14,513 nt of DNA from Bacillota bacterium. GTDB taxonomy: Bacteria; Bacillota; Sulfobacillia; Symbiobacteriales; ZC4RG38. The notes under the pieces were generated by a model. The model searched no databases, was not told the DNA's origin, and was given only the letters and a program-made list of their open reading frames with translations. The stretch is taken from contig QGUP01000015.1 of assembly GCA_003242505.1 (NCBI GenBank), forward strand, positions 1 to 14,513, in the 5' to 3' direction. Below are positions 1-6,529 of this stretch, piece after piece (within the stretch, counting starts at the first letter, position 1; each line of letters begins with the position of its first letter). The position numbers were made by a program, and so were the translations under genes.

Positions 1-747
1 GAGGGGCCCGTGGCCGAGGTGGTGCTGAACAACCCCGACCGGCACAACGCCCTCTCCGGGGCGGTGTTGGAGGGGCTGCACCGGGCGGTGGCCGAGCTTG
101 CGGTGGACCGGCAGGTGCGGGCGGTGATCCTCCACGGCGGGGAGGCCCGGGCCTTCTGCGCCGGGGCGGACCTGAAGGAGCGGGCGGGGATGACCGAGGC
201 GGAGGTCTACGCCACGGTCCACCGGCTCCGGGAGGCGGTAAATGGCTTTTACCGGCTGCCGGTCCCGGTGATCGCCGCCATCCACGGGGGCTGCTACGGC
301 GGCGGGCTCGAACTGGCCCTGGCCTGCGACATCCGCCTGGCCGCGGACGACGCGGAACTGGGGCTGACGGAGCTTTCCTGGGCCATCATCCCCGGGGCCG
401 GGGGCACCCAGCGCCTCGCCCGGCTGGTAGGGCCGGGCCGGGCCCGGGAGTTGATCTTCACCGCCGCCCGGATCGGCGCGGCGGAGGCGGAGCGGATCGG
501 CCTGGTGAACCGGGTGGTACGCCGGGCCGAACTGCTCCCCGCGGCCCGGGCGATGGCGGCCCGGATCGCCGAGATGGGACCGGTGGCGGTCCGGGCGGCC
601 AAGAAGGCCCTCAACGCAGCGGACGCCCTGGGGGAGGGGCTTGCCCTGGAGTGGCAGTACTACCAGGAGGTCATCCCGACCCGGGACCGGCTGGAGGGGC
701 TCCGGGCTTTTGCGGAGAAGCGGAAACCGGAATACCGCGGCGAGTAG
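1..747 (+). CDS. Enoyl-CoA hydratase/isomerase (crotonase) family protein, 5' partial
   Basis: This is a crotonase-fold enzyme that adds water to an enoyl-CoA double bond in fatty-acid or branched-chain acyl-CoA breakdown. The reading frame is open to the first base of the window. The codons before the GTG at 10 (Glu-Gly-Pro) fit the usual EGPVA...LNNP start of the family, so the true start lies upstream and this entry is truncated. Numbering from that GTG, the first oxyanion-hole segment is FCAGADLKER (49-58) and the second is HGGCYGGGLELALACD (92-107). The two glutamates equivalent to rat hydratase Glu144 and Glu164 are present (E101 in GGGLELA and E121 in GLTEL), 20 residues apart as in the family, so the enzyme should be an active hydratase. 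The C-terminal helix ends in the typical FAEKRKPEYRG. The nearby carboxyltransferase (2069-3598) resembles Bacillus YngE, which is encoded beside the hydratase YngF, so a methylglutaconyl-CoA-type substrate is possible. The substrate itself cannot be read from the sequence. Confidence 0.93.
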   Translation, partial: EGPVAEVVLNNPDRHNALSGAVLEGLHRAVAELAVDRQVRAVILHGGEARAFCAGADLKERAGMTEAEVYATVHRLREAVNGFYRLPVPVIAAIHGGCYGGGLELALACDIRLAADDAELGLTELSWAIIPGAGGTQRLARLVGPGRARELIFTAARIGAAEAERIGLVNRVVRRAELLPAARAMAARIAEMGPVAVRAAKKALNAADALGEGLALEWQYYQEVIPTRDRLEGLRAFAEKRKPEYRGE

Positions 748-870
748 CGGGGGCCCGGCGGCGGCAGGCCCGCGGGGCGGCGCCAACGGGTGCCCGGACC
801 CGGCGGCAAGCCCCCGGCTCGGGGTGGCTCCCCCGGCCCCCGCGCCGCCGCCGGGAGGCAGCGAGGCAGC

Positions 871-1968
871 ATGGAACGAGTTCTCACGGGCGTTACCCTC
901 CCCCGGCGCTGGCCCAGCCTCCTGGGGGCTCTGGAGGGGATGCTGGCCGCGGTCCGGGGCGGGCCGCCGGTGCCGCCGGCAGTGGGGATCGATCCCGCGG
1001 ACTACCTGCTGGGGCTGAGCGGCCTGGCCTTCTACACCTGCGTCGACCTGGTGGTTAGCAGTGAGGGGCCCACCGCGTACAACTTCCATCAGCTTCTTCC
1101 CCTCTGGGAGCGGCTCCGGGTCTGGTTCCGGTACACCGGGTCCGCTCCGGGGGAGCCCCAGATGGCCGCCCTCCGGGACCAGGCCCGGGAGCAGATCCGG
1201 CAGAGCCTGGACCGGGGCTGGCCGGCCATCGCCTACGACCTCGGGGGCCTGGCGGAGTACGGCCTGGTGGTGGGGCTGGAGGGGGACCGGCTCCTGGCCC
1301 TGCGGCCTGCGGGACCGCCGGAGCCGGTGACGGTCTCCCTGGCGGACCTGCCGCCGGCGGATCACCCCTGGTCAAAGCTGGAGGTCATCACCGCCGTGGC
1401 CGCGGAGCCGGATTTTGACCCGGCGCCGGCGGAAGAGGCGGCGGTCCGGTTCGCAGTGGACCACGGCTGGGCGCCCCCCAGCCGGGACGGCTGGTACTAC
1501 TTTGGCCTCCGGGCCTACCAGGCCTGGCGGACAGCCCTCGGGATGCCCCGGCATGCCCCGGGGACCGCCCAGGGGATGGCCTACTGCGCCGAGTACCTCT
1601 GGCACGTCCGGCAGGGGGCCGCCCGGTTCTGCCGGTACCTGGCCGAAAGCCGGGGCTGGGCGGCGGCGGGCCGGGCTGCGGAGGCTTACGCCGAGGCCGC
1701 GGAGCACCTGGCTACGGTCCGGGCGATCCTGCCCTTCGCGGGCCCGGCGGTGCCGGGGCCCTCGGGGACCACCACTGGCGCCGAAGCCGCCGGGGGTTCT
1801 GGTGCGGAGGCGGTCGGGGCGGGTGTGGAGTCCGTGGCCCGCGCGGAGGCGGCCCTGGCCGACCCCGGGCAGCGCAAGGCGGTGGCGAACGCGCTCTACC
1901 GGGCCCAGCAGGCAGAGGAGCGGGCCCTGGCGGCCCTGGAGGAGGTGCTCCGGGGGCTCCGGTGGTAG
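871..1968 (+). CDS. BtrH/papain-like-fold protein of unknown function
   Basis: The protein has 365 residues and no confident functional assignment. It resembles, from memory, the family of proteins with a BtrH-like (peptidase C39/papain-like) N-terminal domain: a LLGLSGLAFYTCVDL block (46-60), a GPTAYN block (66-71), SLDRGWPAIAYDL (112-124), then EYGLVVGLEGDRLLAL (129-144) where those proteins carry the strand pair around a catalytic His. Here no Cys is found in the first helix and no His in the GLVVG strand, so proteolytic or acyltransferase activity looks lost. Residues about 185-290 are helical (YYFGLRAYQAWRTAL, then WHVRQGAARFCRYLAE). A Gly/Ala-rich linker (about 291-320) precedes a charged Ala/Glu C-terminal helix. 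No signal peptide or membrane segment is visible. ATG 871 is preferred to an upstream GTG at 790 because the intervening codons are low-complexity Pro/Gly. An 8-bp duplication, GAGGCAGC (855-862 and 863-870), directly precedes the ATG and supplies SD-like GGGAGG. The gene lies between two acyl-CoA genes on the same strand. Confidence 0.7.
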   Translation: MERVLTGVTLPRRWPSLLGALEGMLAAVRGGPPVPPAVGIDPADYLLGLSGLAFYTCVDLVVSSEGPTAYNFHQLLPLWERLRVWFRYTGSAPGEPQMAALRDQAREQIRQSLDRGWPAIAYDLGGLAEYGLVVGLEGDRLLALRPAGPPEPVTVSLADLPPADHPWSKLEVITAVAAEPDFDPAPAEEAAVRFAVDHGWAPPSRDGWYYFGLRAYQAWRTALGMPRHAPGTAQGMAYCAEYLWHVRQGAARFCRYLAESRGWAAAGRAAEAYAEAAEHLATVRAILPFAGPAVPGPSGTTTGAEAAGGSGAEAVGAGVESVARAEAALADPGQRKAVANALYRAQQAEERALAALEEVLRGLRW

Positions 1969-2068
1969 GGGCGGCTCTGGCTCATGCCCAGGGGAGCGCT
2001 AGAGCGGGCGGCGGTCGTGGGGTGGCACCGCCGGAGGGGTCAACTCAGGCTGGAGGTGGAGCGGCCCT

Positions 2069-3598
2069 ATGGGCTTTGACGAGGAACTTCTGGAGCGCCG
2101 GCGGCAGATCGAGCGGGGTGGGGCGGAGAAGTACCACCGGGCGAACGCGGAGAAGGGCAAGCTCTTCGTCCGGGAGCGGCTGCGGCTTCTCCTGGACGGG
2201 GGCGAGTGGATCGAGGACGGGATCTTTGCCAACTATCTGGCTGGCGATCTCCCCGCGGACGGGGTGGTGACGGGCCTCGGCAAGATCCACGGTCGCACCG
2301 TCGCCTTCATGGCCAACGACTCGACGGTCAAGGCCGGCTCCTGGGGGGCCCGGACGGTGGAGAAGATCCTCCGGATCCAGGAGACCGCGGAGCGGCTGCG
2401 GGTACCGATGATCTACCTGGTGGACTCCGCCGGCGCTCGGATTACCGACCAGATCGAAATGTTCCCCGGCCGCCGGCACGCCGGGCGCATCTTCCGGAAC
2501 CAGGTGTTCCTCTCCGGGGTGGTGCCCCAGATCTGCCTCCTCTTCGGCCCCTCCGCCGCAGGCGGCGCCTACATCCCCGCCTTCTGCGACGTGGTGATCA
2601 TGGTCGAGGGCAACGCCTCCATGTATCTGGGCTCCCCCCGGATGGCGGAGATGGTCATCGGCGAGAAGGTGACCCTGGAGGAGATGGGCGGCGCCCGGAT
2701 GCACTGCACCGTCTCGGGCTGCGGGGACATCCTGGCCGCCTCGGAGGAGGAGGCGATCCGCCTCGCCCGGGAGTACCTCCGGTACATGCCCCAGCACAAC
2801 GGCGAGGCCCCGCCCCGGTACGACCCGGCGGAGCCGGCCCCGGGCCGGGACCTCGAGGCCATCGTCCCGGCGAACCAGAACACCCCCTTCGACATGTACG
2901 AGTTCATCCACCGGCTGGTGGATGAAGGCTCCTTCTTCGAGATCAAGCGGCTCTTCGCCCCCGAGATCATCACGGGCTTTGCCCGGCTGGGCGGCCGGGT
3001 GATCGGGGTGGTGGCCAACCAGCCCCGGGTCAAGGGCGGCGTCCTCTTCGTCGACAGCGCGGACAAGGCGGCCCGGTTTGTCTGGCTCTGCGACGCGTTC
3101 AACATCCCGCTCCTGTTCCTCGCCGACGTGCCGGGGTTCATGATCGGCAGCGCGGTGGAGCGGGCGGGGATCATCCGCCACGGGGCCAAGATGATCTTCG
3201 CGGTGGCCGAGGCGACGGTGCCGAAGATCAGTGTCATTGTCCGCAAGGCTTATGGTGCGGGGCTCTACGCCATGTGTGGCCCGGCCTACGACGCGGACGC
3301 CACCCTGGCCCTGCCCACTGCGGCCATCGCGGTGATGGGGCCCGAGGCGGCGGTGAACGCCGTCTACGCCAACAAGATCGCGGAGTTGCCCACGGAGGAG
3401 GAGCGCCGGGCCTTTGTGGAGCAAAAGCGGGCGGAGTACCGCCGGGACATCGACATCTACCGGCTGGCCTCGGAGCTGATCGTGGACGACATCGTCCCCT
3501 TCCGGCGGCTCCGGGAGGAACTGGTCGCCCGGTTCGAGGCCTATGCCACCAAGCGGGCGGGCCGGCCGGAGCGGAAGCACGGGGTGATGCCGGTCTGA
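2069..3598 (+). CDS. Acyl-CoA carboxylase carboxyltransferase (beta) subunit, PccB/YngE-like
   Basis: The 509-residue protein has both halves of the carboxyltransferase fold, which moves CO2 from carboxybiotin to an acyl-CoA. The N-terminal half holds the acyl-CoA site with VDSAGARI (118-125) and the oxyanion-hole segment GPSAAGGAYIPAFCD (160-174). The C-terminal half holds the biotin site with NQPRVKGGVLFVDSADKAARF (from 317), ADVPGFMIGSAVERAGIIRHG (from 352) and the second oxyanion hole RKAYGAGLYAM (392-402). The start has a strong SD, GGAGGTGG at 2052-2059, nine bases upstream. The FPGRRHAGRIFRNQ segment and the wording around the oxyanion hole resemble Bacillus YngE more than classical propionyl-CoA carboxylase. 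In Bacillus that gene lies with a YngF hydratase, and a crotonase gene is also present here. Propionyl-, methylcrotonyl- and other acyl-CoAs all remain possible. No biotin carboxylase or biotin carrier gene is in the window, so partners must be encoded elsewhere. Confidence 0.93.
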   Translation: MGFDEELLERRRQIERGGAEKYHRANAEKGKLFVRERLRLLLDGGEWIEDGIFANYLAGDLPADGVVTGLGKIHGRTVAFMANDSTVKAGSWGARTVEKILRIQETAERLRVPMIYLVDSAGARITDQIEMFPGRRHAGRIFRNQVFLSGVVPQICLLFGPSAAGGAYIPAFCDVVIMVEGNASMYLGSPRMAEMVIGEKVTLEEMGGARMHCTVSGCGDILAASEEEAIRLAREYLRYMPQHNGEAPPRYDPAEPAPGRDLEAIVPANQNTPFDMYEFIHRLVDEGSFFEIKRLFAPEIITGFARLGGRVIGVVANQPRVKGGVLFVDSADKAARFVWLCDAFNIPLLFLADVPGFMIGSAVERAGIIRHGAKMIFAVAEATVPKISVIVRKAYGAGLYAMCGPAYDADATLALPTAAIAVMGPEAAVNAVYANKIAELPTEEERRAFVEQKRAEYRRDIDIYRLASELIVDDIVPFRRLREELVARFEAYATKRAGRPERKHGVMPV

Positions 3599-3667
3599 GG
3601 TGCCTCTCCCCAGGAGGTCCGCCGCGGCTCCGGGGTCTGAGGTCCTGGGAACGGAAAGAAGACAAGG

Positions 3668-3704
3668 GGGCCCGGGCAGGCCAGCGTGCGACCTGCCCGG
3701 GCCC
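3668..3704. terminator. 13-bp GC hairpin between convergent genes
   Basis: A perfect 13-bp inverted repeat, GGGCCCGGGCAGG (3668-3680) and CCTGCCCGGGCCC (3692-3704), with an 11-nt loop. It lies between the carboxyltransferase (+) and the SDR (-). Read on the - strand the stem is followed by CCTTGTCTTCTTTCC, which is a fair U-rich tail, so it fits best as the terminator of the SDR gene. On the + strand no U-tract follows. Confidence 0.7.
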
Positions 3705-3797
3705 TACTCGTCCCACCCGGGTCCAACTCATCCCACCGAGCCCGGCTCGTCTCTCTCAGGCCCTACGCGTTCCCCTCAGGCCCTGCTCGTCCCTCCC
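3699..3797. repeat. Degenerate 20-bp tandem array, five copies
   Basis: Five head-to-tail units occupy 3699-3718, 3719-3737 (19 bp), 3738-3757, 3758-3777 and 3778-3797. The approximate consensus is RGGCCCTACTCGTCCCWCCC. The first unit overlaps the right arm of the GC hairpin at 3668-3704, and the array stops about 25 bp before the SDR stop codon. Units differ at several positions each, so the array is old or diverging. No protein function is apparent. Confidence 0.75.
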
Positions 3798-3822
3798 GGG
3801 TGCCGCCGCCAGCGGCGGCTCC

Positions 3823-4605
3823 CTACCGGGTCTCCCCCTGGGCGGCGGAAGCATCCCGCCGGGCCCGAACCCGGTAGACTCCCATCCGGTGGACCGCCCG
3901 GTCCACCAGTCCCGGGGCCAACCCGTTCAGGTAGATGAAGAGCCGGTACCAGCCGGGGACCACCACCTCCCGCCGGGGCCGGGCCACCAGCCGGGCGATG
4001 GCCCGGGCCACCACCTCCGGCGGCGCCATGCCGGGCATGGAGATGCCCCGGGTCATCTCGGTGCGGATGAAGCCGGGGCTCACCAGGGAGACGTGGATGC
4101 CGTAGGGGCGCAGTTCCCGCCGGAGCCCCTCGGTGAAGCCTCGGAGGCCAGCCTTGGTGGCGGAGTAGACGGAGAAGAAGGGCACCTGGCCGGCCACGGA
4201 GCCCACGTTGATGATGTGCCCCCCGCCCTGGCGGATCATCCAGGGGATTGCCGCCCGGGCCCCGAAGATGGCCCCGGTCAGGTTGGTCTCGATGACCCGG
4301 AGAATCGCCTCCGGGGGCTGCTCCCACCAGGGGTAGGGGAGCCCGACCCCGGCGTTGTTGATCCAGACGTCGACCCGGCCGAAGGCCTCTCCCGCCCGGC
4401 TGGCCAGGGCCTCCACGTCATCCCGCCGGGTGACGTCGGTGACCACGGGCAGCACCCGGTCTCTGGGTCCCAGCTCGGCCGCCAGGGCCTCCAGCCGGTC
4501 CTGCCGCCGGGCCGCCAGCACCAGGGTGTGGCCCTCGGCCGCCAGCACCCGGGCCGTCGCCGCGCCGATGCCGCTGGAGGCGCCGGTGATGACGATCACG
4601 GCCAT
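3823..4605 (-). CDS. Short-chain dehydrogenase/reductase (classical SDR)
   Basis: A 260-residue NAD(P)-dependent oxidoreductase of the classical SDR type, with a Rossmann fold throughout. The cofactor glycine motif TGASSGIG is at 7-14. AARR at 31-34 puts basic residues after the second strand, which favours NADP(H). NNAG is at 83-86. The catalytic tetrad is N108, S136 (NVGS), Y147 and K151 (YSATK), followed by the SPG motif (176-178). The C-terminal stretch (about 215-250: VVPGWYRLFIYLNGLAPGLV) is hydrophobic and resembles the tails of SDRs that associate with membranes or act on lipids; the substrate cannot be named. The ATG at 4605 (- strand) has GGTGAT (4616-4611) five bases upstream as SD. 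The gene is alone on its strand, divergent from the DUF2089 gene and convergent with the carboxyltransferase. A 12-bp direct repeat covers its SD region. Confidence 0.92.
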   Translation of the reverse strand: MAVIVITGASSGIGAATARVLAAEGHTLVLAARRQDRLEALAAELGPRDRVLPVVTDVTRRDDVEALASRAGEAFGRVDVWINNAGVGLPYPWWEQPPEAILRVIETNLTGAIFGARAAIPWMIRQGGGHIINVGSVAGQVPFFSVYSATKAGLRGFTEGLRRELRPYGIHVSLVSPGFIRTEMTRGISMPGMAPPEVVARAIARLVARPRREVVVPGWYRLFIYLNGLAPGLVDRAVHRMGVYRVRARRDASAAQGETR

Positions 4606-4606
4606 C

Positions 4607-4697
4607 CCACATCACCGTCCCTTTCGCTGAATTGATGATGTTGAGGTGGTATGTGAAAGAGAAGCAGTCCAGGTGTGAAAAACATCCACATCACCGT
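4607..4697. repeat. 12-bp direct repeat bracketing the divergent control region
   Basis: The sequence CCACATCACCGT occurs exactly at 4607-4618 and again at 4686-4697, 79 bp apart. The first copy covers the SD and leader of the SDR gene (- strand). The second abuts and shares one base with the -35 hexamer TTGACA (4697-4702) of the promoter facing the other way. This arrangement is what a shared operator for two divergent genes would look like, but the protein is unknown. Part of the first copy (ATCACC) is explained by its role as SD complement. Confidence 0.5.
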
Positions 4698-4725
4698 TGA
4701 CAGTTCTCAAAGCAAGACTTAACAT
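4697..4725 (+). promoter_or_regulatory. Sigma-A-type promoter for the DUF2089-DUF4097 genes
   Basis: A perfect -35 hexamer TTGACA (4697-4702), a 17-bp spacer, and TAACAT (4720-4725) as -10, in a stretch much richer in A+T than its surroundings. Transcription should start near 4732 and give a leader of about 70 nt before the GTG at 4800. It is the best promoter in the window. Confidence 0.75.
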
Positions 4726-4747
4726 TTCAGGCAAGAGGGCTGAAAAC

Positions 4748-4794
4748 GTCGAACCCGTTGACGGGGCTGAAAGGAGCACCCCGTCGGGAGGTGA
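4748..4794 (+). promoter_or_regulatory. Structured mRNA leader next to the DUF2089 ribosome binding site
   Basis: Two mutually exclusive hairpins can form in the leader. One is CGTCGAACCCGTTGACG (4748-4764). The other pairs GACGGGG (4760-4766) with CCCCGTC (4779-4785). They share GACGG at 4760-4764. The second hairpin ends directly at the real SD, GGGAGGTGA (4786-4794), and shows a decoy SD-like AAGGAG (4771-4776) in its loop. GGGCTGAAA is also directly repeated (4737-4745, 4764-4772). Regulation through this structure is an inference. Confidence 0.35.
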
Positions 4795-4799
4795 CATCT

Positions 4800-5186
4800 G
4801 TGCCCAGGCATCGGCTGCCGGGACGCTGCCCGGTCTGCGACGGCGAACTGACCGTGGTCCGGCTCCGGTGCGAGGGCTGCGGCACCGGAGTGGACGGTGC
4901 GTTTGCCCTTCCCCGGCTGGCCCGGTTGAGCCCGGAGCAGCAGGAATTCGTGGAGATCTTCCTCCGGGCCCGGGGGAACATCCGGGAGGTGGAGCGGGAA
5001 CTGGGGATTTCCTACCCCACGGTGCGGAACCGGCTGGACGCGATCCTGGAAGCCCTGGGCCACCGGGAGGAGAGCCGGGCTGACCCAGCGGAGGACCGGG
5101 CCCGGCGCCGCCGGGAGATCCTGGACGCCCTGGAGCGGGGCGAGCTAACCCCGGAAGCGGCGATCCGGCTCTTGAGGGAGCGGTAG
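4800..5186 (+). CDS. DUF2089 family zinc-ribbon/HTH protein
   Basis: A 128-residue putative regulator. The N-terminus is a zinc ribbon with CPVC (C10, C13) and CEGC (C24, C27). A conserved LARLSPEQQEFVEIFLRARGN block (from 40) leads into a helix-turn-helix around 58-82 (REVERELGISYPTVRNRLD), which is the hallmark of DUF2089. The tail (about 104-128), REILDALERGELTPEAAIRL, is a SHOCT-like helical pair that resembles the N-terminus of the next protein. The start is GTG 4800, with GGGAGGTGA five bases upstream. A longer frame from TTG 4758 exists but would place the leader hairpin and the SD inside the gene. The stop codon TAG lies inside the first unit of a 30-bp tandem repeat. The usual role of the family is poorly known; it commonly sits next to envelope-stress-type genes, as here. 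DNA binding is inferred from the HTH. Confidence 0.87.
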   Translation: MPRHRLPGRCPVCDGELTVVRLRCEGCGTGVDGAFALPRLARLSPEQQEFVEIFLRARGNIREVERELGISYPTVRNRLDAILEALGHREESRADPAEDRARRRREILDALERGELTPEAAIRLLRER

Positions 5187-5285
5187 CCTGGGTGGCGGCA
5201 ACGGCGGGAGCGGTAGCCTGGGTGGCGGCAACGGCGGGAGCAGTACCCGGGGTGGCGGCAACTGCCGGACCGGTAGCCCGGGAGG
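5176..5285. repeat. 30-bp tandem array that starts at the DUF2089 stop codon
   Basis: A 30-bp unit beginning GGGAGCGGTAGCCTGGGTGG is present at 5176-5205 and again without change at 5206-5235. A third, mutated copy is at 5236-5265 and a partial fourth is at 5266-5285. The unit contains the gene's last codons and its TAG (GAG CGG TAG), so the second copy repeats the same in-frame stop 30 bases on. The two identical copies show recent duplication. A 9-bp inverted repeat, CCCGGCGAC/GTCGCCGGG (5300-5318), follows the array; it lacks a U-tract and is not called a terminator. Confidence 0.85.
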
Positions 5286-5356
5286 AGCGGTAGCGCCGAC
5301 CCGGCGACGGTCGCCGGGGCCCGGGTGCAGATCCCCATCGGTGGAGGTGTCGCGGG

Positions 5357-6394
5357 GTGGACGAGGAGCGGCTGCGGATCCTGAAGATGCTCGCGGAAGG
5401 CAAGATCAGCCCGGAGGAGGCGGCCGAACTCCTGGAAGCCCTGGAAGAGGGCGAGGAGGCGGAGTCCGGGCGCAGGGCCCGGAGGGAGGCGGCCGCCGGC
5501 GGCTCCCAGGTGGCTTCGGCCCGGGAAGCCAGCGGGTCCTGGATTGGCGAAGGATGGGGGATCGACTACCTCGTCCAGGGCGTCTGGCAATTCGTCAGCG
5601 ACATCGTGGAGCGCCTGGCTCCTCTGGAGATTCCGGGCCCGGAACGGACCGAGGAGCAGGCGGGCGAACTGGTGGCCGAGACGGTGGAGGTGGACCTGGA
5701 GGTCTGGAACGGCCGACTCACCCTCCGGGGCTGGGACCGGCCCGGGTACCGGGCGGTGGTCACCCGCCGGGTCCGGAAAGAGCGGCCGGAACCCTCCCCG
5801 GAGGAGTTGTCCAGGCTCGCGCCCCTGGTGGTCGAGCCCGGGCGGGTGGAACTGAAGGCCGTGGGCGAGCAGGAGTTGGTTCTCTGCAGCCTGGATCTCT
5901 GGCTCCCGGCCGGGCGGCGCTACTGCATCCGGGCCCGGACCGGCAACGGCCGGATCGAAGTGGAGGGGCTGGGAGGGCCGGAGGTCCGTCTCCACACCGC
6001 CAACGGCCGGGTGGTGCTGACCGGAGGGTTCTGGGAGGAGGCGGCGCTCCGCACCGGAAACGGCCGGCTGGTGGTGGCGGCCGGCGTCAAACGGGGGGAA
6101 CTGCAGACGGGCAACGGCCACGCGGAGGTCACCCTGACGGCCGGTCCGGTGGAAGAGGTGAACGTGGCCACGGGCCGCGGGTCCGTCACCCTCGACATCG
6201 GAGCCCTTGCGCCCCAGGGCCTCCAGCTGGACATCTCCTCGGGCCTGGGGGGCATTCGGTGCGAGGTTCCCGGGCTGGTGGTGGAGGACGAGGTAGGCGG
6301 CCGGCTGCGGGGGCACCTCCCCGGTGGCCAAAGCAGCGCCGCACAGGCCCTGATACGGGTTCGGACGGGCCTCGGGCCCGTTACCGTCCGGTAG
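5357..6394 (+). CDS. DUF4097 protein with YvlB/LiaX-like N-terminal helical domain
   Basis: A 345-residue protein. Residues 1-30 (LRILKMLAEGKISPEEAAEL) are the short helical motif found at the N-terminus of YvlB/LiaX-type proteins. A charged linker and an amphipathic stretch (about 62-92) follow. From about 105 to the end the protein is a repeating beta structure typical of DUF4097, with turns WNGRLTL (117), TGNGRIEV (195), TANGRVVL (214), TGNGRLVV (233), TGNGHAEV (251), TGRGSVTL (272) and TGLGPVTV (337), spaced about 18-21 residues apart in the middle. No signal peptide or transmembrane helix is evident. Start GTG 5357 has GGAGGTG (5343-5349) seven bases upstream. It follows the DUF2089 gene by 170 bp and a terminator lies after it, so the two probably form one transcription unit. 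In Enterococcus, LiaX is tied to cell-envelope stress sensing; extending that role to this protein is an inference. Confidence 0.85.
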   Translation: MDEERLRILKMLAEGKISPEEAAELLEALEEGEEAESGRRARREAAAGGSQVASAREASGSWIGEGWGIDYLVQGVWQFVSDIVERLAPLEIPGPERTEEQAGELVAETVEVDLEVWNGRLTLRGWDRPGYRAVVTRRVRKERPEPSPEELSRLAPLVVEPGRVELKAVGEQELVLCSLDLWLPAGRRYCIRARTGNGRIEVEGLGGPEVRLHTANGRVVLTGGFWEEAALRTGNGRLVVAAGVKRGELQTGNGHAEVTLTAGPVEEVNVATGRGSVTLDIGALAPQGLQLDISSGLGGIRCEVPGLVVEDEVGGRLRGHLPGGQSSAAQALIRVRTGLGPVTVR

Positions 6395-6434
6395 GGGTAC
6401 CGGTGCCCCGGCTCCCCTGCCCGGCGGCACCCCG

Positions 6435-6475
6435 TCCCGGCACCCGGGCTGCCCCGGTGCCGGGATTTCCCTGTT
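6435..6475 (+). terminator. Rho-independent terminator after the DUF4097 gene
   Basis: A perfect 10-bp stem, TCCCGGCACC (6435-6444) and GGTGCCGGGA (6456-6465), with an 11-nt loop, is followed by TTTCCCTGTT. It lies 40 bp after the stop and just before the asnS promoter, which separates the two transcripts. Confidence 0.8.
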
Positions 6476-6487
6476 GGCCTCCAGCCG

Positions 6488-6496
6488 TGCTATCAT
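6488..6496 (+). promoter_or_regulatory. Extended -10 promoter for asnS
   Basis: TGCTATCAT (6488-6496) matches an extended -10 element (TGn then TATCAT). No good -35 hexamer stands 16-18 bp upstream; the nearest candidate overlaps the tail of the preceding terminator. The transcript would begin near 6503, giving a leader of under 30 nt, so there is no room for a T-box. Confidence 0.5.
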
Positions 6497-6529
6497 CGAA
6501 GGAGATGCTGGGACGCAGGAGGCGCTCCG

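Noticed and set aside
754..855. A 12-bp inverted repeat, CCCGGCGGCGGC (754-765) and GCCGCCGCCGGG (844-855)
   Set aside because: The arms are simple GGC/GCC runs 78 bp apart in very GC-rich DNA, so chance is likely and no U-tract follows.
2045..3580. A 511-codon - strand frame antisense to the carboxyltransferase
   Set aside because: Shadow of the real gene; no motifs and a composition typical of antisense GC-rich frames.
4620..4690. A promoter for the SDR gene on the - strand (TTCACA-like -35)
   Set aside because: A -35-like TTCACA exists but the -10 match is only three of six, so no specific promoter was called, although one must lie in this region.
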